A stretch of DNA of 64,000 nt from Areca catechu (taxonomy: Eukaryota > Streptophyta > Magnoliopsida > Arecales > Arecaceae), in NCBI GenBank assembly GCA_021397845.1, contig CM038039.1:177914526-177978525 (forward strand), given 5' to 3'. Positions 30,582-43,046 of this stretch are shown piece by piece. The translations under genes and the position numbers were made by a program. Positions within the stretch are counted from its first letter, which is position 1. Every line of letters starts with the position of its first letter. The notes under the pieces are model-generated. The model was not told where the DNA came from. It saw only the letters and a program-made list of their open reading frames with translations, and did not search any database.

Positions 30582-32800
30582 TGTTATGCTATTCCATCTT
30601 CATAGATCGAATTTGATGGATGTTGGGGGTTCTGCTAAAGCTGGCATGCATCCGACCTCTACTGGTATCCATATAGAGATGGCTTGATCAAAGTCTTGGA
30701 CCACTATAGATGCTATCACCTTCCAGGCCTCACTTCGACAATTCGATTATATTTCCCTTTCTTTTTTTCTTTTTATTTACACTAGAAATCCAAGAAAGAA
30801 GATTGATTTCTTCTCAAGAAATCAAGGAAGAATTCTTTTCTCTTTCTTGAATTGAACCATTCATTCAAGATTGAAAAGAGGAGGAGAATGGAGCGTGATA
30901 AATAAAATCTCTCTTTCATTTTGTGTGGTATAAATACAAGAAAATATGGGGTGGAACAATGTGAAACTTTATCTTACGTTAAAACCCCAAAGTAATCGCA
31001 CACTATCTTTGTGTTTTGTGCCCATCCTTTTGTTTATTTCTCAAACCATATCCTAATTGATATCTTCCAAGAATTCTTTTCCATCTAGAATTCGGACAAG
31101 ACTTTAAATCGATTTTAAAGATCTAATCTAGATAATGATAGGAAGAAGAGAGAATCCTAGGGGGTGCCAAACACCTTTGTGCACCCCATATTTTCCACAC
31201 AAATCACATATTCATGTGAAGGATGCACTCACCTTTCTTTTTTACACGCATAAAAGGGAGAGAGAGGCATGGGGAGGGATAAAAAATTAGTTAATATTAG
31301 TTAGAAATTAGTTCAACCAACTAACTAACTAATTCTAACTAACTAGGAAACTAACTAACCTAATTCTTAACCAATTTAGGTTTAGATTTAAATCTATAAC
31401 TAATTAGGACCACTAAACTTAAATAAAATAGATAAAACCCAACTAAATTAAATCATATTTAATTTACCAAGGATTAGATAACCAATTGGTCAAATCAAAT
31501 TAGCTCGCAACATTTATAATTAGATTAGTCCAAAACCTAGTTAGACTAAGTCATCACCTAAACTTATCATATCAAATTCAATTTATATTGAGCCTAATCA
31601 TAATTAAATGATCAAATTATCTAATTAAATTATAATTCTTATAATAAAGTTCTCCTTGCAAAAATTAGTGTGTGCCAAAATTAGTAGGTTCCAAATTTGT
31701 AATACTTATAATTTTAGACTTTCTAAATATATAACACTTACATATTTTGATCTAACTATATGATCAGGTTAAGTCTCTATTATGAGTGACCTCTCAAGTT
31801 CCATTATGTCTGGTAATGAGATATACCATGATTTTCATCATTGTATCATCAATTTTTTTTTATGGATCAAAATAATTCTAGCTCAACTTATTAAGGATCA
31901 TTGATTCGAAATGATCCTAATGGGTTCTCATAATCTACTAGTGACACCTAGTAGCATGTAATAGTAACTCAGCAGAATAGAAGAAATAATCTCTTGTTAC
32001 AGTTATCGTGTATTGAGTTCTTCTATTGAAAGTCCTGACAAGATGCAGGTCATGGAAACTTGCCAAACCCTAAATATTGTCATACGCTAAATTTAATTAG
32101 CTTAATTCTAGTGTGATACTCATGAAAACTCTTTTTCATCCTTTTCCTATCATGGTCATGAATTTTCTTAATTTAGCTTCTTAAATTACATAGGATTGCT
32201 CCTTTAACTACTAAGATCAATAGATCCCTTCTAAGTACACTTTCACTCCAATAGTGAACCTATTATAGTTAATGAACACCACAAGGGCTCGAATGGCTAG
32301 GGCCAATATTTTGTATTATCAAATATAGCAACCCATTATAAATAGCCATGGCACCGTAGGTCAAAGAAACACTCATATAATTATAGCATCGAGAAAGTCA
32401 CTAGCAAGTGAGTAGACATTCATGAGACTTCTCGTGTTGGTCACGTTCAATTCCATCATTTTCTAAATGACCACCTATACTCTCATTCTAGTATCCCCAT
32501 ACTATAGACTTGAGACTCATCTATCTTAAAAGAAAAGTGATCTATGCACTGATCAAACTGGATCAATCACCATCCCCTTGATATCCTATGATTAGGAGCA
32601 TTTAAGAATTAATCTATGATGACAAATGTCTCAAATTCTTAACTCTTGATGATACGTGTTATTGTCCATTAATTTTTTTGACAACAGATGACACGTCATG
32701 TAAGGAAAAAATTACTTAAATTAGAAAATTAAAATAATTTAATATTCTAAAATTAAAAATATGTATCGACTAGATTGGCTTTTATGTCATACATCTAATA
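30582..32800 (-). repeat. LTR of an old minus-strand copia element
   Basis: The right edge at 32800 follows, on the minus strand, GCAAGTGGAAGAT, a copia polypurine tract. The LTR then starts TATTAGATGTATGACAT, with TG changed to TA. I place the left edge at 30582, where the plus strand reads CCTGTTATG, as a terminal CA on the minus strand; this is tentative. A minus-strand TATTTATAC near 30935 could be its TATA box. It also contains AACTAACT repeats at 31318-31365. Confidence 0.5.
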
Positions 32801-35800
32801 ATCTTCCACTTGCACTAAAGCCAATTAGCCATACACTTTAGCCCCATCTCATTTGCTTCAGCTAGCCAAACCTTACTAAACTAATGGATCTACCATATCT
32901 CATGAGGAGTTTACTCTCAGCATCTTAATTATATAGTTGCAAATTGAATCATCGTTCTATGTATTCTAACTTCTGGTGAGATCTTGATTCCTTAGTTTGA
33001 ACTATGATACCATTATTTCTATGATAGAGTGTTATGTCATCTCATGACATATTACTTTCATTTCCAACAATCTATGAACTAGAATACATCCTTGCACCCT
33101 TAGAGATGATGATTTAGTCAGCCTCCCTGGTCAAACCTACTATGATCGATACCAAATCACCATTGTATAAGAACATATCATATGTTTTTTTGTTCTCTCA
33201 ATTCTCCTTCTCTAAAATTCTAAAACATATCTTTAGTACTTTTAAAGTATTAAAGAATATTATCACAATTATCCAATACTCATAACCTGGATCTGATTGA
33301 CATTTGCTTATGACATTCATAGCAAAAAATTGATTATGTACATAGCATGGTTTATATGAGCTCCTTGTGGCCTAAGCTCAAAAGAATCTAGCTCAAATTA
33401 TAATATCTTTAAATGTGTTGGGACACATTCGAAGATTAATTCCATACTTAAGGAGTCAAATCTCCAATTGAATTTTTAGGCTGATTATTTTTAGCACTTC
33501 ATTAATATACAATTTTTATGATAGGCTTAGTATCCTCCTTGATCTATCTCATAAACCTGCATTCCAAATATAGGATGCTATCCAATAGGTTTTCGATAAA
33601 GAATTATCTAGACAATCATAACCTAATTTAAATGAGCATAGAATCTCATTCCTAATAAGAGAATATTATCTTCGTACAATGAAAGAAATTACGTACTCCC
33701 ATTGATCTTTTATAAGCATATAGTTTCTTTTTTCATTCTTGGTAGAATCAAACTATTTGATTATGTCATAGAAATGATATTCCAATTATGAACTATTTGC
33801 TTCAACCTATGTACATAGACCTTTTGCAGTTTTGATCTTATGAACTCATCACTATCCATTAACCTGATCTTATCATGGTTAACTGCAATAGTAATTAGTA
33901 TGAATTTCAATATAATCAAGGTGAAAAAGTTTTCATAGTCAATAATGACTATAACCTTTTGCTTAAGCCTTGCTTTATAGATCTCTATCTATTTTCTTTA
34001 ATAGATCCATTATATACATTAGGTACTATACCTTTTGGTGGATCTAGTAAGGTCCATACTAGGTTGAAGCACATCAAGTCTAACTTCATAAGAATTCAAC
34101 CATTTTTCAGAATCAATGTCTAACATCATCTCATTGCAGGTTTCTAGGATCATCTCGATGTTCTTTTCTCTCATAAAGAAAAACTTTCTCTGAATCTTCA
34201 ATAAGCATACCTTATAACTTTTGGAGGATAGGAGATCCTACAAAACTTATGAGGTGGACAGGAACTAATATACTGGCTGTGCTCAAATAGGTTCTATACA
34301 TTTTATGGCCCGTTGTTCTTCTAAGACTATCTCTTTGAGCTCAATGATCCTCCCACTACTATATTTAGGTTAAACTATTTAATCATGAATATAGACATTG
34401 CATCAAATGGATTCTATAGGAGATCCTACAAAACTTATGAGGTGGATGGGAACTAATATACTGGCTGTGCTCAAATGGGTTCTATAGGTTCTATAGCCCG
34501 TTGTTCTTTTAAGACTATCTCTTCGAGCTTAATGATCCTCCCACTACTATATTTAGGTTAAACTATTTAATCATGAATATAGACATTGCATCACAACAAC
34601 TTGTGAGCTACTTGAAAGTAGTATCCTAATAACTCTTTAGGATACAGGCTATTAGCAACCTAAACTCTAACTAATCCACCTATGTTTCATATAAGTGTGA
34701 TAAAAAGGATTTAGAGTGAACCCAATCAAATAGATTAGCTGAGTTATATAATCAAATCCTTAAAGATAATTAGTGATTCCCATAATAGATTGAATTATAT
34801 CTAATAGGGTTCAATTTCTTTGCTTAAATACCTCATTGAGCTCGAGATGTAAGAGGAGTCCATTGTGAGATTATGCCAAACAACTTGAGATGATTCTAAA
34901 AATCTTCTCTGAGATATTTACTTTCTCGATTTAATTGATGAACCTTAATGATCTTTTCCTAGTCTGCACGTTGAATGTGCTACATACATTAATATGTACC
35001 CATGCTAGCATATCATCTCAGAATCATTCAGATATTTTGACACCCACTAATAGCTTAGCAAAAGCATCATATGCATGTAGAGACTGATATTTAAAAATCA
35101 TCTAAATCCAATTCATTTATAAAATAAATATATTAGTGATTTTATACTAAATAAAAATTAAATCTTTGCTTAAGACAAGTTTCTTTCAATAGCTAAAATA
35201 CCTTTCAAAGATGAGTCCTATTTTTTCTTCAAGGATTAGGTACATGGGATAATGCCTATGGTCATTGACCTTTGAAATGAAAACAACTTTTCATTATCAA
35301 TGGCCATCTGCATGGATGATCCCGATCTCTTACTTTTCTTCGCATGCCTTTTCTTTCAATTAGACTATCTTTTGGAAGAGAAGGTCTGCATCGAGAAGCA
35401 TATCCATTGAACCTTTCAATATCTATTTATTGTTACCAATTTGTTGACCTAATTATCTTAATCTTGTTCAAATGATAATTTACAATAAACTATCCATATG
35501 AATTAGATAAAGATGGTTGAATCAAATCCATTTGAAATTCTTATGCATCATCATGCTCAAGCTTCTCAAGCTCCTTAATTATTATCAAACAATGATCATG
35601 GATTGATTATACTTAGATTTGCCTGAATGGCTTGGAAATATAAGGATAATCATAATTCATTATCGTACTAAGCCTGTCTATTTACTTTTTAATTTGAACC
35701 AATTTTTATAATAGGTTATGGTTAATCAATTTGTCTAATAATTAAGAGGGTTGGAAGCTGACTTTTAATCCATAGAGAGTAAACATTCAAATTAGATGAT

Positions 35801-36534
35801 TGTATTTAATTTTAAATTTATTTTAGGGACTTTAAGAATCAAATTTGGCTTTCACTATTTTTATGAATCTCTCACACTCCTCAGTGGAGATGCAGAAATC
35901 CATACATGACTAGGGTCTCTAGTGGGTACTAAGATCCCACTAATTTCATGCATCTCTCCTAACAGTTATTGGTAACATATAAATTAATGAGTAGACAACT
36001 CTTGTCCAAAGCTTCTCAAGCATGTTTTAGCTACTTGGCCTCTAAGTTATATGGGCTCACCTAACAGTTATTGCCCAAACACCTTAGTTAAGTCTGACCT
36101 ACCATTCATGTGAAATGAAGCTTTCATTGGGGCTCTCACCGTGCCCAGTTATTGGGCCCAACCCTATCTTCACCCCACAACATCTCATGTAAATAGAGTG
36201 GTTGCGCTCCTTTGATGGAATTATATATTTTATCCAGTCGAGAATAATCAACACCCAAGAGACATCCACAGCTCTACAATGGAGGAAAACCTATGACTTA
36301 ATATATGTGAGGAGGTTTAGGTTTAGGTCTCTACTTAATTAGTCAGCACAATCTTATGTCCGACTAATCTTCTGACTAAACTAATTTAGGTCAGCACTAT
36401 TTAAAAATCCTTTTGTGGTTCTTATTCATGACTCAAATCATAGTGGCACCCCTATATATCATAAGAGAACTCCATTGAATAAGGAAGTGAGAGCCTTTAA
36501 ACCTTTACTTGCTCTTATGACTGGACGGCCATGG
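32801..36534 (-). pseudogene. Highly eroded copia internal region
   Basis: No long ORF survives. On the minus strand at about 33925-33990 the sequence still resembles the copia RT start, EIYKARL...IDYENFFTLIILKFILI, and nearby pieces resemble the following RT block. The rest is AT-rich and saturated with stops. A 188-base tandem duplication lies at 34231-34593. The region from about 35860 to 36460 is non-coding and less AT-rich. The element is cut on its right by SIRE element E, so its 5' LTR should lie beyond the window. Confidence 0.55.
34231..34593. repeat. 188-base tandem duplication
   Basis: 34231-34418 and 34419-34593 match almost throughout, from GGAGATCCTACAAAACTTAT to GACATTGCATCA. 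This is a local duplication within decayed copia sequence. Confidence 0.85.
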
Positions 36535-38027
36535 TGTTGCCCAACTAGCTGTCCAAGAGGGGGGTGAATTGAGCTATTTTTTTTTAAAAAAAAACTATCC
36601 AAGATATGTGCCAATGAAACACAATTCAAGTGCGAGTGCATTGCAAGTGTTTGTGTGCAATGCAATTATATGCAGCAGAAAGAAGTAAGCAATTGCAAAG
36701 TAAATTAAGCAAATAGAGACAAAGCAAGCAATCACAAACATAATAATTTATAGTGCTTCGATGCATACCAAGCACCTAAATCCACTCTCCAAAGTCCACT
36801 CAGGAATTCCACTATAATCTTTCTTGATTATAGCCGATTAGTTTTTTGGGCTCACTAATCAAAATCCAACTTATTTTCATCGGGAATATAAGTCAAAATC
36901 TCTTGGTTTTACAAGGCTAACCAAAAACCTCCATTGGTTTTCCGAGCTTACCAATAACCTAACTTGGTTTTTACAAGGCTAACCAAAAACTTCTTTGATT
37001 TTTCAAGGCTAACCAAAAATCTCTTACAAGAGAATCAAACAAATGAAAGAAATATAAGTAAGCTTTCAAATAAAGGCAGATATCTCTTTGAAGCTCTTTG
37101 TAGATGCTTGTCTTGGAGTTGTTGAAGTGTCATTCAATGCTTTAATGGATGGACTTGAGTGCTCTTGAATGCTTTGGTACTTGGAGGCTCAACTTTACTT
37201 GAAGGTAGATGACTCTTAATGAATAATCAATGCAAACTCATCCTCTAATTCCCTCTTGAGTTTAAATCACTTTAAATTTCTTTCTAAGCTTCAAATAGCC
37301 ATTTCTGACCATTGAAAAGGTGAAAATAGCCATTGGGGACAAAAAGGAGAAGTTCTATGTTTAGAAAAACTAGCCATTACTATTCTGCAGAACTTCAAGT
37401 ATCAACACTTCAGGTCATGAGTCGATACTTAGGTCGACACTTCACTTCTATGAGTCGACACATAGTTCAAAAATTATACCTTGAAGCTCTCTGAAAATCT
37501 CAGGTGAGTCGACATTTCTTTTGGTGAGTCGACACTTGGTCACACTTAGCTTCTGTGAGTCGACCTTGAGGAAAATCTCTGAATTAAGCATGTTCTGTAT
37601 AACTTTTGTCTCAGGCCTTAAGTCGACCCTTGAGTCGACACATGAGTCGACACCTCATTTTTGTGAGTCAACACTTCAGGTGTGCCAGCTGAAACCTCAT
37701 TCTGTGTATCAGTTGAAACTCCTGTGAGTCGATACTTTGATCTTCACTAGTCGACACTTGATTGAGACTAATTTAAAACCCAACTAAAATACTGCTAAAT
37801 TTTTTTCAAACTTCAAACTTGAGTTCCTCCAAGTCAAACTCATGTTCTTAAGTCCATTTATTTTGAAATTCTTCATCAAAAAGAGGACTTCTTCAACCAT
37901 ACAACAAGTAGTCAAATAACTAATTTGATGTGTACCTATTTTTGATAAGACACACTTTAACAACTAGTTTGTACTCAAATATACTTAAGTATTTTGTTAA
38001 TCATCAAAATCAATACACGAGTCAACA
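36535..38027 (-). repeat. SIRE-type 3' LTR of E
   Basis: Read on the minus strand, it starts TGTTGACTCGTGTATTGATT and ends with CAATTCACCCCCCTCT and GGGCAACA. It carries the GTCGAC cluster at 37390-37760 and the TTGGTTAGCC-type tandem repeat at 36890-37030. It matches 7403-9029 and 56431-57706. Confidence 0.9.
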
Positions 38028-39082
38028 ATCTTCCCCTTTTTGATGATGAAAAAATCTTTAAGTATATTCATCTAAAAAGCTAAAAATATTTTCAACAAGT
38101 ATGCAGCTTTTGTCGAAAGGATTCACAGCTAACGATGATTATTGTTAGATTCTATATTTGTAAAAATTATCAAGGAATGAGACTCATTTCCAATCTATCA
38201 TAGCTATATATATATGCATGAAGAATTTTTTGAGAATTATAGCTTTAGTATCAGAGCTATGATTATGATGTATCAGAGTTATAATTAAAATGCATCAACG
38301 CTTAAAATTATAAGATATCAATGCTTATGAATAACATGGCATAGATGTATATTTATATGAGATGTCCAAATAAACATTATTTCAAATTCAAAAGATTTGC
38401 ATTTCAGCATGAAGAATGTCAGAGCAAGGTTAATAAGGAAATGCTTCTAAAGATATCAAAGCATGAAACATGTATCAAAAAGATAGATAGTATCAAATAG
38501 AATTAATAGATCATGAGGCGTATCAAGATATGCAATTAAAATAAAAATGAAAGCATTAAAGCAAAGAGTTGAGAGGTAGAACATGAATATCAAAGCAAAA
38601 GTTCCCCCCCAACTTATGATCTGAAAAAATTTTCTTGAAATAATTTAAACAATACTACAATGATAAATTTTCTTGATAAATTACTTTTTGCTCCCCCTTA
38701 CTTATTGCTTCTTTCTTCGTTTCATTTAATTTTTATTTAATTTCTTTTTGCTCTCACCATACATTATTTTTATTATTCTCCCCCTTTATAAACCATTTTA
38801 CTTTCATTAATCTTCCCCTTTTTGTCATCATTAAAAAGGCAAAAAAAAGATACAAAACAATCATGAAACATTGTAATAAGATTGAATATCATGCTCACAT
38901 AAAATTTTAACAAGTTTAAGAGAACATCAAACATAAGATTCATTATACTGAAAGTTAATACATTAGATTCAAAAAGGTTACTACAACAGAGAGATATAGT
39001 CAAATACCAGAAATACAGGTAATTGAAATTTACATAGTAAAGAAATGAAAAGTATAGGACTATAGACTAACTAATACATAGA
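38028..39082 (-). other. SIRE E 3' untranslated region
   Basis: The minus-strand polypurine tract ATCAAAAAGGGGAAGAT abuts the LTR. A second purine tract, GACAAAAAGGGGAAG, is near 38812-38828. Between and beyond is AT-rich non-coding DNA, equivalent to 6596-7402 in the plus copy. Confidence 0.65.
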
Positions 39083-39605
39083 TCAATTTGAAGAAGTGCT
39101 CTCCTCATCAGAGGAAGACCTGATCTCAATCAGTTCGGTATCCCTAAAGGGTCGGGGTTGCGACCACATCGATCGAAGATTAGATAATCTGTTCTGGGTC
39201 GCTCTAGATGCAATGCCATAGCCTCGACCTCTACATCTGACATGTGCTGTACCTCTGGTTGGTGTCGTCGAGGAAGAGGGTACATCAGTAGTAGGAGCGA
39301 CAGTGACAGGGACAGTATCAGTGGGAAGGGGAGTAAGATCAATGATAGGACCTGACTTAAGAATGTGAAAACCAGGAGTGTAAAAGCCTAGTTCCCAGAT
39401 TAGGGAGGACATAGAAGAAATAGGTGGAGTCCTAGTAGGAGTACTAAATGAAGGAGTAGGCTGAATGAATGAGTTAGTGGGAAGAATTGGGGTGAAAGCA
39501 AATATATCTAAAGGATCAGGAATGGTGTGACTGGGACTAGAAAGATTAGGTGTCTGAAAAGATGGACTGGAGGGATCTAGAACTGGTGTCCTAGAAGCAG
39601 TCTCA
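39083..39605 (-). pseudogene. Envelope-position ORF of E, carboxyl part
   Basis: A serine/threonine/proline-rich stretch leads to WELGFYTPGF, a basic GTAHVRCRGRGYG block, LSNLRSMWSQP and a final acidic serine run (RSSSDEEST). It aligns with 5930-6590. The coding continues on the far side of the nested element, in 43047-43270, where the match with the plus copy (ELVA...) resumes. The piece itself is open. Function is unknown; the Arg-Gly-rich block could bind nucleic acid. Confidence 0.7.
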
Positions 39606-39610
39606 GGAGC

Positions 39611-40292
39611 TGTAAGGATTTGCATGGTATCCCAAGCTTTGGAGAGACTTGTTAGATCATGGCAGGGTGTTAGAGGCGATCCCTGGGTATTAGAGTTGGC
39701 TCGGTTCTGGACAAAGTCGACTCTAATGGTTAGCACGGCATGGATGCAGAGAGGAGAGTTGGCTCGAATTGTTGCGAGTCGGCTCTATTCTATTGGGAGT
39801 CAGCTTGGATCACTAGGAGTTGGCTTGGTTTCACATTGTCCACAGAACAGGTAAACTATGGTCTGGACGAGTCGACTTGAGGGGTTTGAGCCGACTCGCT
39901 CAGAGTGCTCTCTGCAGCATGGAGTCAACTCGAGAGGTTTGATTTGACTCAGATGACATGATCTTTTGAATCAGGTGTTGCCACGTCGAGAAGTTTTGGA
40001 GGGGCTAGGTCGGTTTTAACCTAGGGTATATATATGAGTCTTTTGTCTTGTATATTTATGAGAGATCTTGAGAGATTGAGGGATTAAGAAGAAATCCCTC
40101 CTTTATTCTAGATCTCCTTCTTCCTCCTCTCCCTCTCCTTGGTTCTCTCTCATGCACTCAGCCCCATGGGGGCGTGCCTCCATGATAGGAGCAGATGGCA
40201 CGCCCCATCGCTTCCCTGATGATGCTTCCTTTCAGCCATGGCGGTGTCAAGATGGATCCTGGGTATTCCGTGGAGCGGGTCTTGATCCAATA
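39611..40292 (+). repeat. 5' LTR of non-autonomous element
   Basis: It starts TGTAAGGATTTGCATGG and ends near ATCCAATA. It includes an array of GAGTCGGCTC/GAGTCGACTC-like palindromic motifs (about 39687-39950) and TATATATA near 40027-40034. Confidence 0.88.
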
Positions 40293-40294
40293 AT

Positions 40295-40307
40295 TGGTAT
40301 CAAAGCC
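40295..40307 (+). other. Primer-binding site of non-autonomous element
   Basis: TGGTATCAAAGCC differs by one base from the usual initiator-Met primer site and sits 2 nt after the LTR. Confidence 0.75.
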
Positions 40308-42364
40308 AATCTTGATGCGATGGCATGAAGGAAGAAGGGATGAAGGCATCATGATAATACGACATGTAGATCTCTGGTGATGAGGTCCGGAGGAGGTTGA
40401 CGATCGCACGGATCAGATCTCTAGTGATGAGATCTGCAGGTGAAGGCCTGTTGTCCTTTCTAGAAATAAAGAGAGAAGAAGTGGTGCAGCAGCCATGGAG
40501 CATGTAGATCTGAAGCGTGAATCTTGCAATGCAAGAGAGTGGTGTCCGTTTGTGGTACTGGTCTGGGCAAAGAACTAGCAGAGAAGACATGAGAGCATCG
40601 CTCTCGTCGATCCTGACAGTGTCAAGATGAGGATGCTGTCCTCATTGTGGAGATGGAGAAGATCCGATGAAATGGCTACCAAGGGTGCTTGATCCCTAGT
40701 GCAAAAAGGCTGTGGCTCGCTGGTCGTAAAGTGATGCGGGACATCACAGGGCATCGGTCGAATGGCTGTGCAGGGTGTGGGCTCGATCATGGTCAATGCA
40801 GGGCATAGTGGGAGCGTGGTGCACTTGATTTGAGCATATCGAGTTCGGAATGGCATGCAGGCAGTCAATGCAGGTGCGGCATGATGCCGAGCAGTCGTCA
40901 GAGGTAAGACATGGCAACTCTGCTATGAAATTCATGTTGATCTAGGATGGATTGGGTGGTGGAGTTAGATCACGGGTGATGGGTATGTGGAGATCATGGT
41001 GCAGCGACCGTGTGTGTGGGTAGCACATCCAGGATGGTTCCATCTTAGGCTTTCCATGGTGGACATAGGTTTTGTGGTAACAGGGGCAGTGTGAAGGTCT
41101 GCTGGCAGAGCGAATCTCATCGAAGATGATGTATCTGGTGGTGCAGGAGCTCGTGATGGTGGTGCAGAGCTGCAAGTTCTGTGCTATGGAAATGGCAGGT
41201 CGGGTGATATATGGTTTAGCATAGGTGGAGCGATACATACCATGGATCTTTCAGAGCTTGAGAGGTAGCTTCATCGGTAGTGGACCAGGATTTTGGTCAC
41301 TGTGGAGGAGATCGATCGATAGTACTCCAGCTACATTGATCTTGATGGAGTTGTACATGGGTATGGTATCCCGCATGGATGGAGATTGGTCTCAGGAGAC
41401 GGATATCTCAGGGAGACCAAAGTACATCAGCAAAGTTGGTGCCAGAGGTAGCTCAGGGAGATAGGAGACGGTCTCAGGGAGTGCCAGGGGTATCGGGCGT
41501 CTGGAGTGTCCTAGTATGGCGATATTGGCCTTGGGACAGAGATTGGAGCTGATGGAGATGAGATGGCAGCTCAAGGGGACAGGGATAGGTCTTAGCGAGT
41601 GCTAGGGATATCATGCAGCTGGAAGATAGGCTGGGACATGATGGAGCAGCTAGGTGGAGATGGTTGTTGGGTTCAGTCACTGAGATAGAGGAGTTAGGAT
41701 GAGCTCCTGGGTTTCGGAGGTTCTAGTAGGGTTGTAGAGTATTCAAAATGGTCTCGGAGGAGTCCTTGGTGATGTGGAGGGTTTGAGGAGGAGTGACTGG
41801 GTATAAGATTTAGGTGCATGCTCAACAGGGCAGTGTTGAGTTACTGCCCTTGGGGTTTCTTTCTGTGGCATTACGGGGACTTCAGTCTCTAGGTGGAGTA
41901 CCGATGATAGGTGGCTTTATGGATGGAGCAGGATTTGACATGAGTTCAGAGTGGGAGGTGCAGGGAGGACCATATCCTAGCACGAGCACCAAGGGTGCAC
42001 ATAGCCCAGTGGAGCAGAGTGTGCAGAGTTTGGCATGGGTCTGTGGAGATTATGTCTGGTAAAGCTCCAGTTACAATGAGTGCCAGTTCAGGTTCACTGG
42101 GTTCTCTCTAAGGAAGTCCAAGGAATAGACTGATGCAGTAGCCTGGTAGAAGGAAAGCTACAATCATGGTGCCAGCATACAAGCAAGGATCTTCAGCTGT
42201 GGTGGCGGTCATTCCCAAGGTCTCCAAGTGATATCAGCAACTGAAGGATGTCGGCAGAGGTGAGGATATCCGCACAAGGTGCTGTCAAGAAATGCAGTTA
42301 TAGTGGGGTTGTGCATTGAGGCATTGCCAGGTTTGCCAAAGCTTGGGGGCACCAAGGTGGAGAA
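40308..42364 (+). other. Internal region of non-autonomous element
   Basis: No gag or pol motif is present on either strand. It is GC-richer, with many short purine-rich repeats such as GGTGGTGCAGG and GATGGAGATGAG. The last bases before the 3' LTR, GGTGGAGAAAG, could be the polypurine tract. Confidence 0.6.
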
Positions 42365-43046
42365 AGTAGGGATTTGCATGGTGCTCCCAAGCTTTGGAGA
42401 GACTTGGAAGATCATGGCAGGGTGTTGGAGGCGATCCCTAGGTATTAGAGTCGGCTCGATTCTGGTCAGAGTCGACTCTAATGATTGGTACGACATGGAT
42501 GCAGAAAGGAGAGTTGGCTCGAATTGTTGTGAGTCAGCTCGGTTCTACTTGGAGTCGGCTCAGATCACTGGGGGTCGACTCGATTTCACAGTGTTCGCAG
42601 AACAGGTAAACTACGATCTGGACAAGTCGACTCGAGGGATTTGAGCTGACTCGCCCAGAGTGTTCTTTGCAGCATGGAGTCGACTCGAGAGGTTCGAGCC
42701 GACTCGGATGATGTGATCTTTTGAATCACATGTTGCCGTGCCAAAAAGTTTTGGAGGGGCTAGGTCGGTTGTAACCTAGGGTATATATATGAGTCTTTTG
42801 TGTTGTATATGTATGAGAGATCTTGAGAGATTGAGGCATCAAGAAGAAATCCCTCCTTTCTTCCAGATCTTCATCTTCCTCCTCTCCCTCTCCTTGGTTC
42901 TCTCTCATGCGCCCAGCCCCATGGGGGCATGCCTCCTTGATAGGAGCGGATGGCATGCCCCATCGCTTCCCTGATGATGCTTCCTTTCAGCCATGTTGGC
43001 ATCATGATGGATCCTGAGTATTCTACGAAGCAGGCTTGCTCCAACA
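42365..43046 (+). repeat. 3' LTR of non-autonomous element
   Basis: Same length as the 5' copy, with substitutions throughout. It ends CTCCAACA before AGAGC. A motif array lies at 42441-42700 and a TATATATA box near 42783-42790. Confidence 0.88.

Larger units (their letters stand above)
39611..43046 (+). mobile_element. Non-autonomous LTR retrotransposon with no coding capacity
   Basis: Two 682-base LTRs (39611-40292 and 42365-43046) flank a 2.07-kb internal region. The target duplication is GGAGC (39606-39610) and AGAGC (43047-43051), with one change. A tRNA-Met-type primer site with one mismatch follows the 5' LTR. Internal ORFs are short and have no retroelement motifs. It is of the size and kind called LARD-like or a medium-length non-autonomous element. 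It is more GC-rich than its surroundings. Confidence 0.88.

Noticed and set aside
41225..42062. Short ORFs inside the non-autonomous element
   Set aside because: None exceeds about 120 codons, none has a known motif, and the GC-richer composition makes chance ORFs common on both strands.
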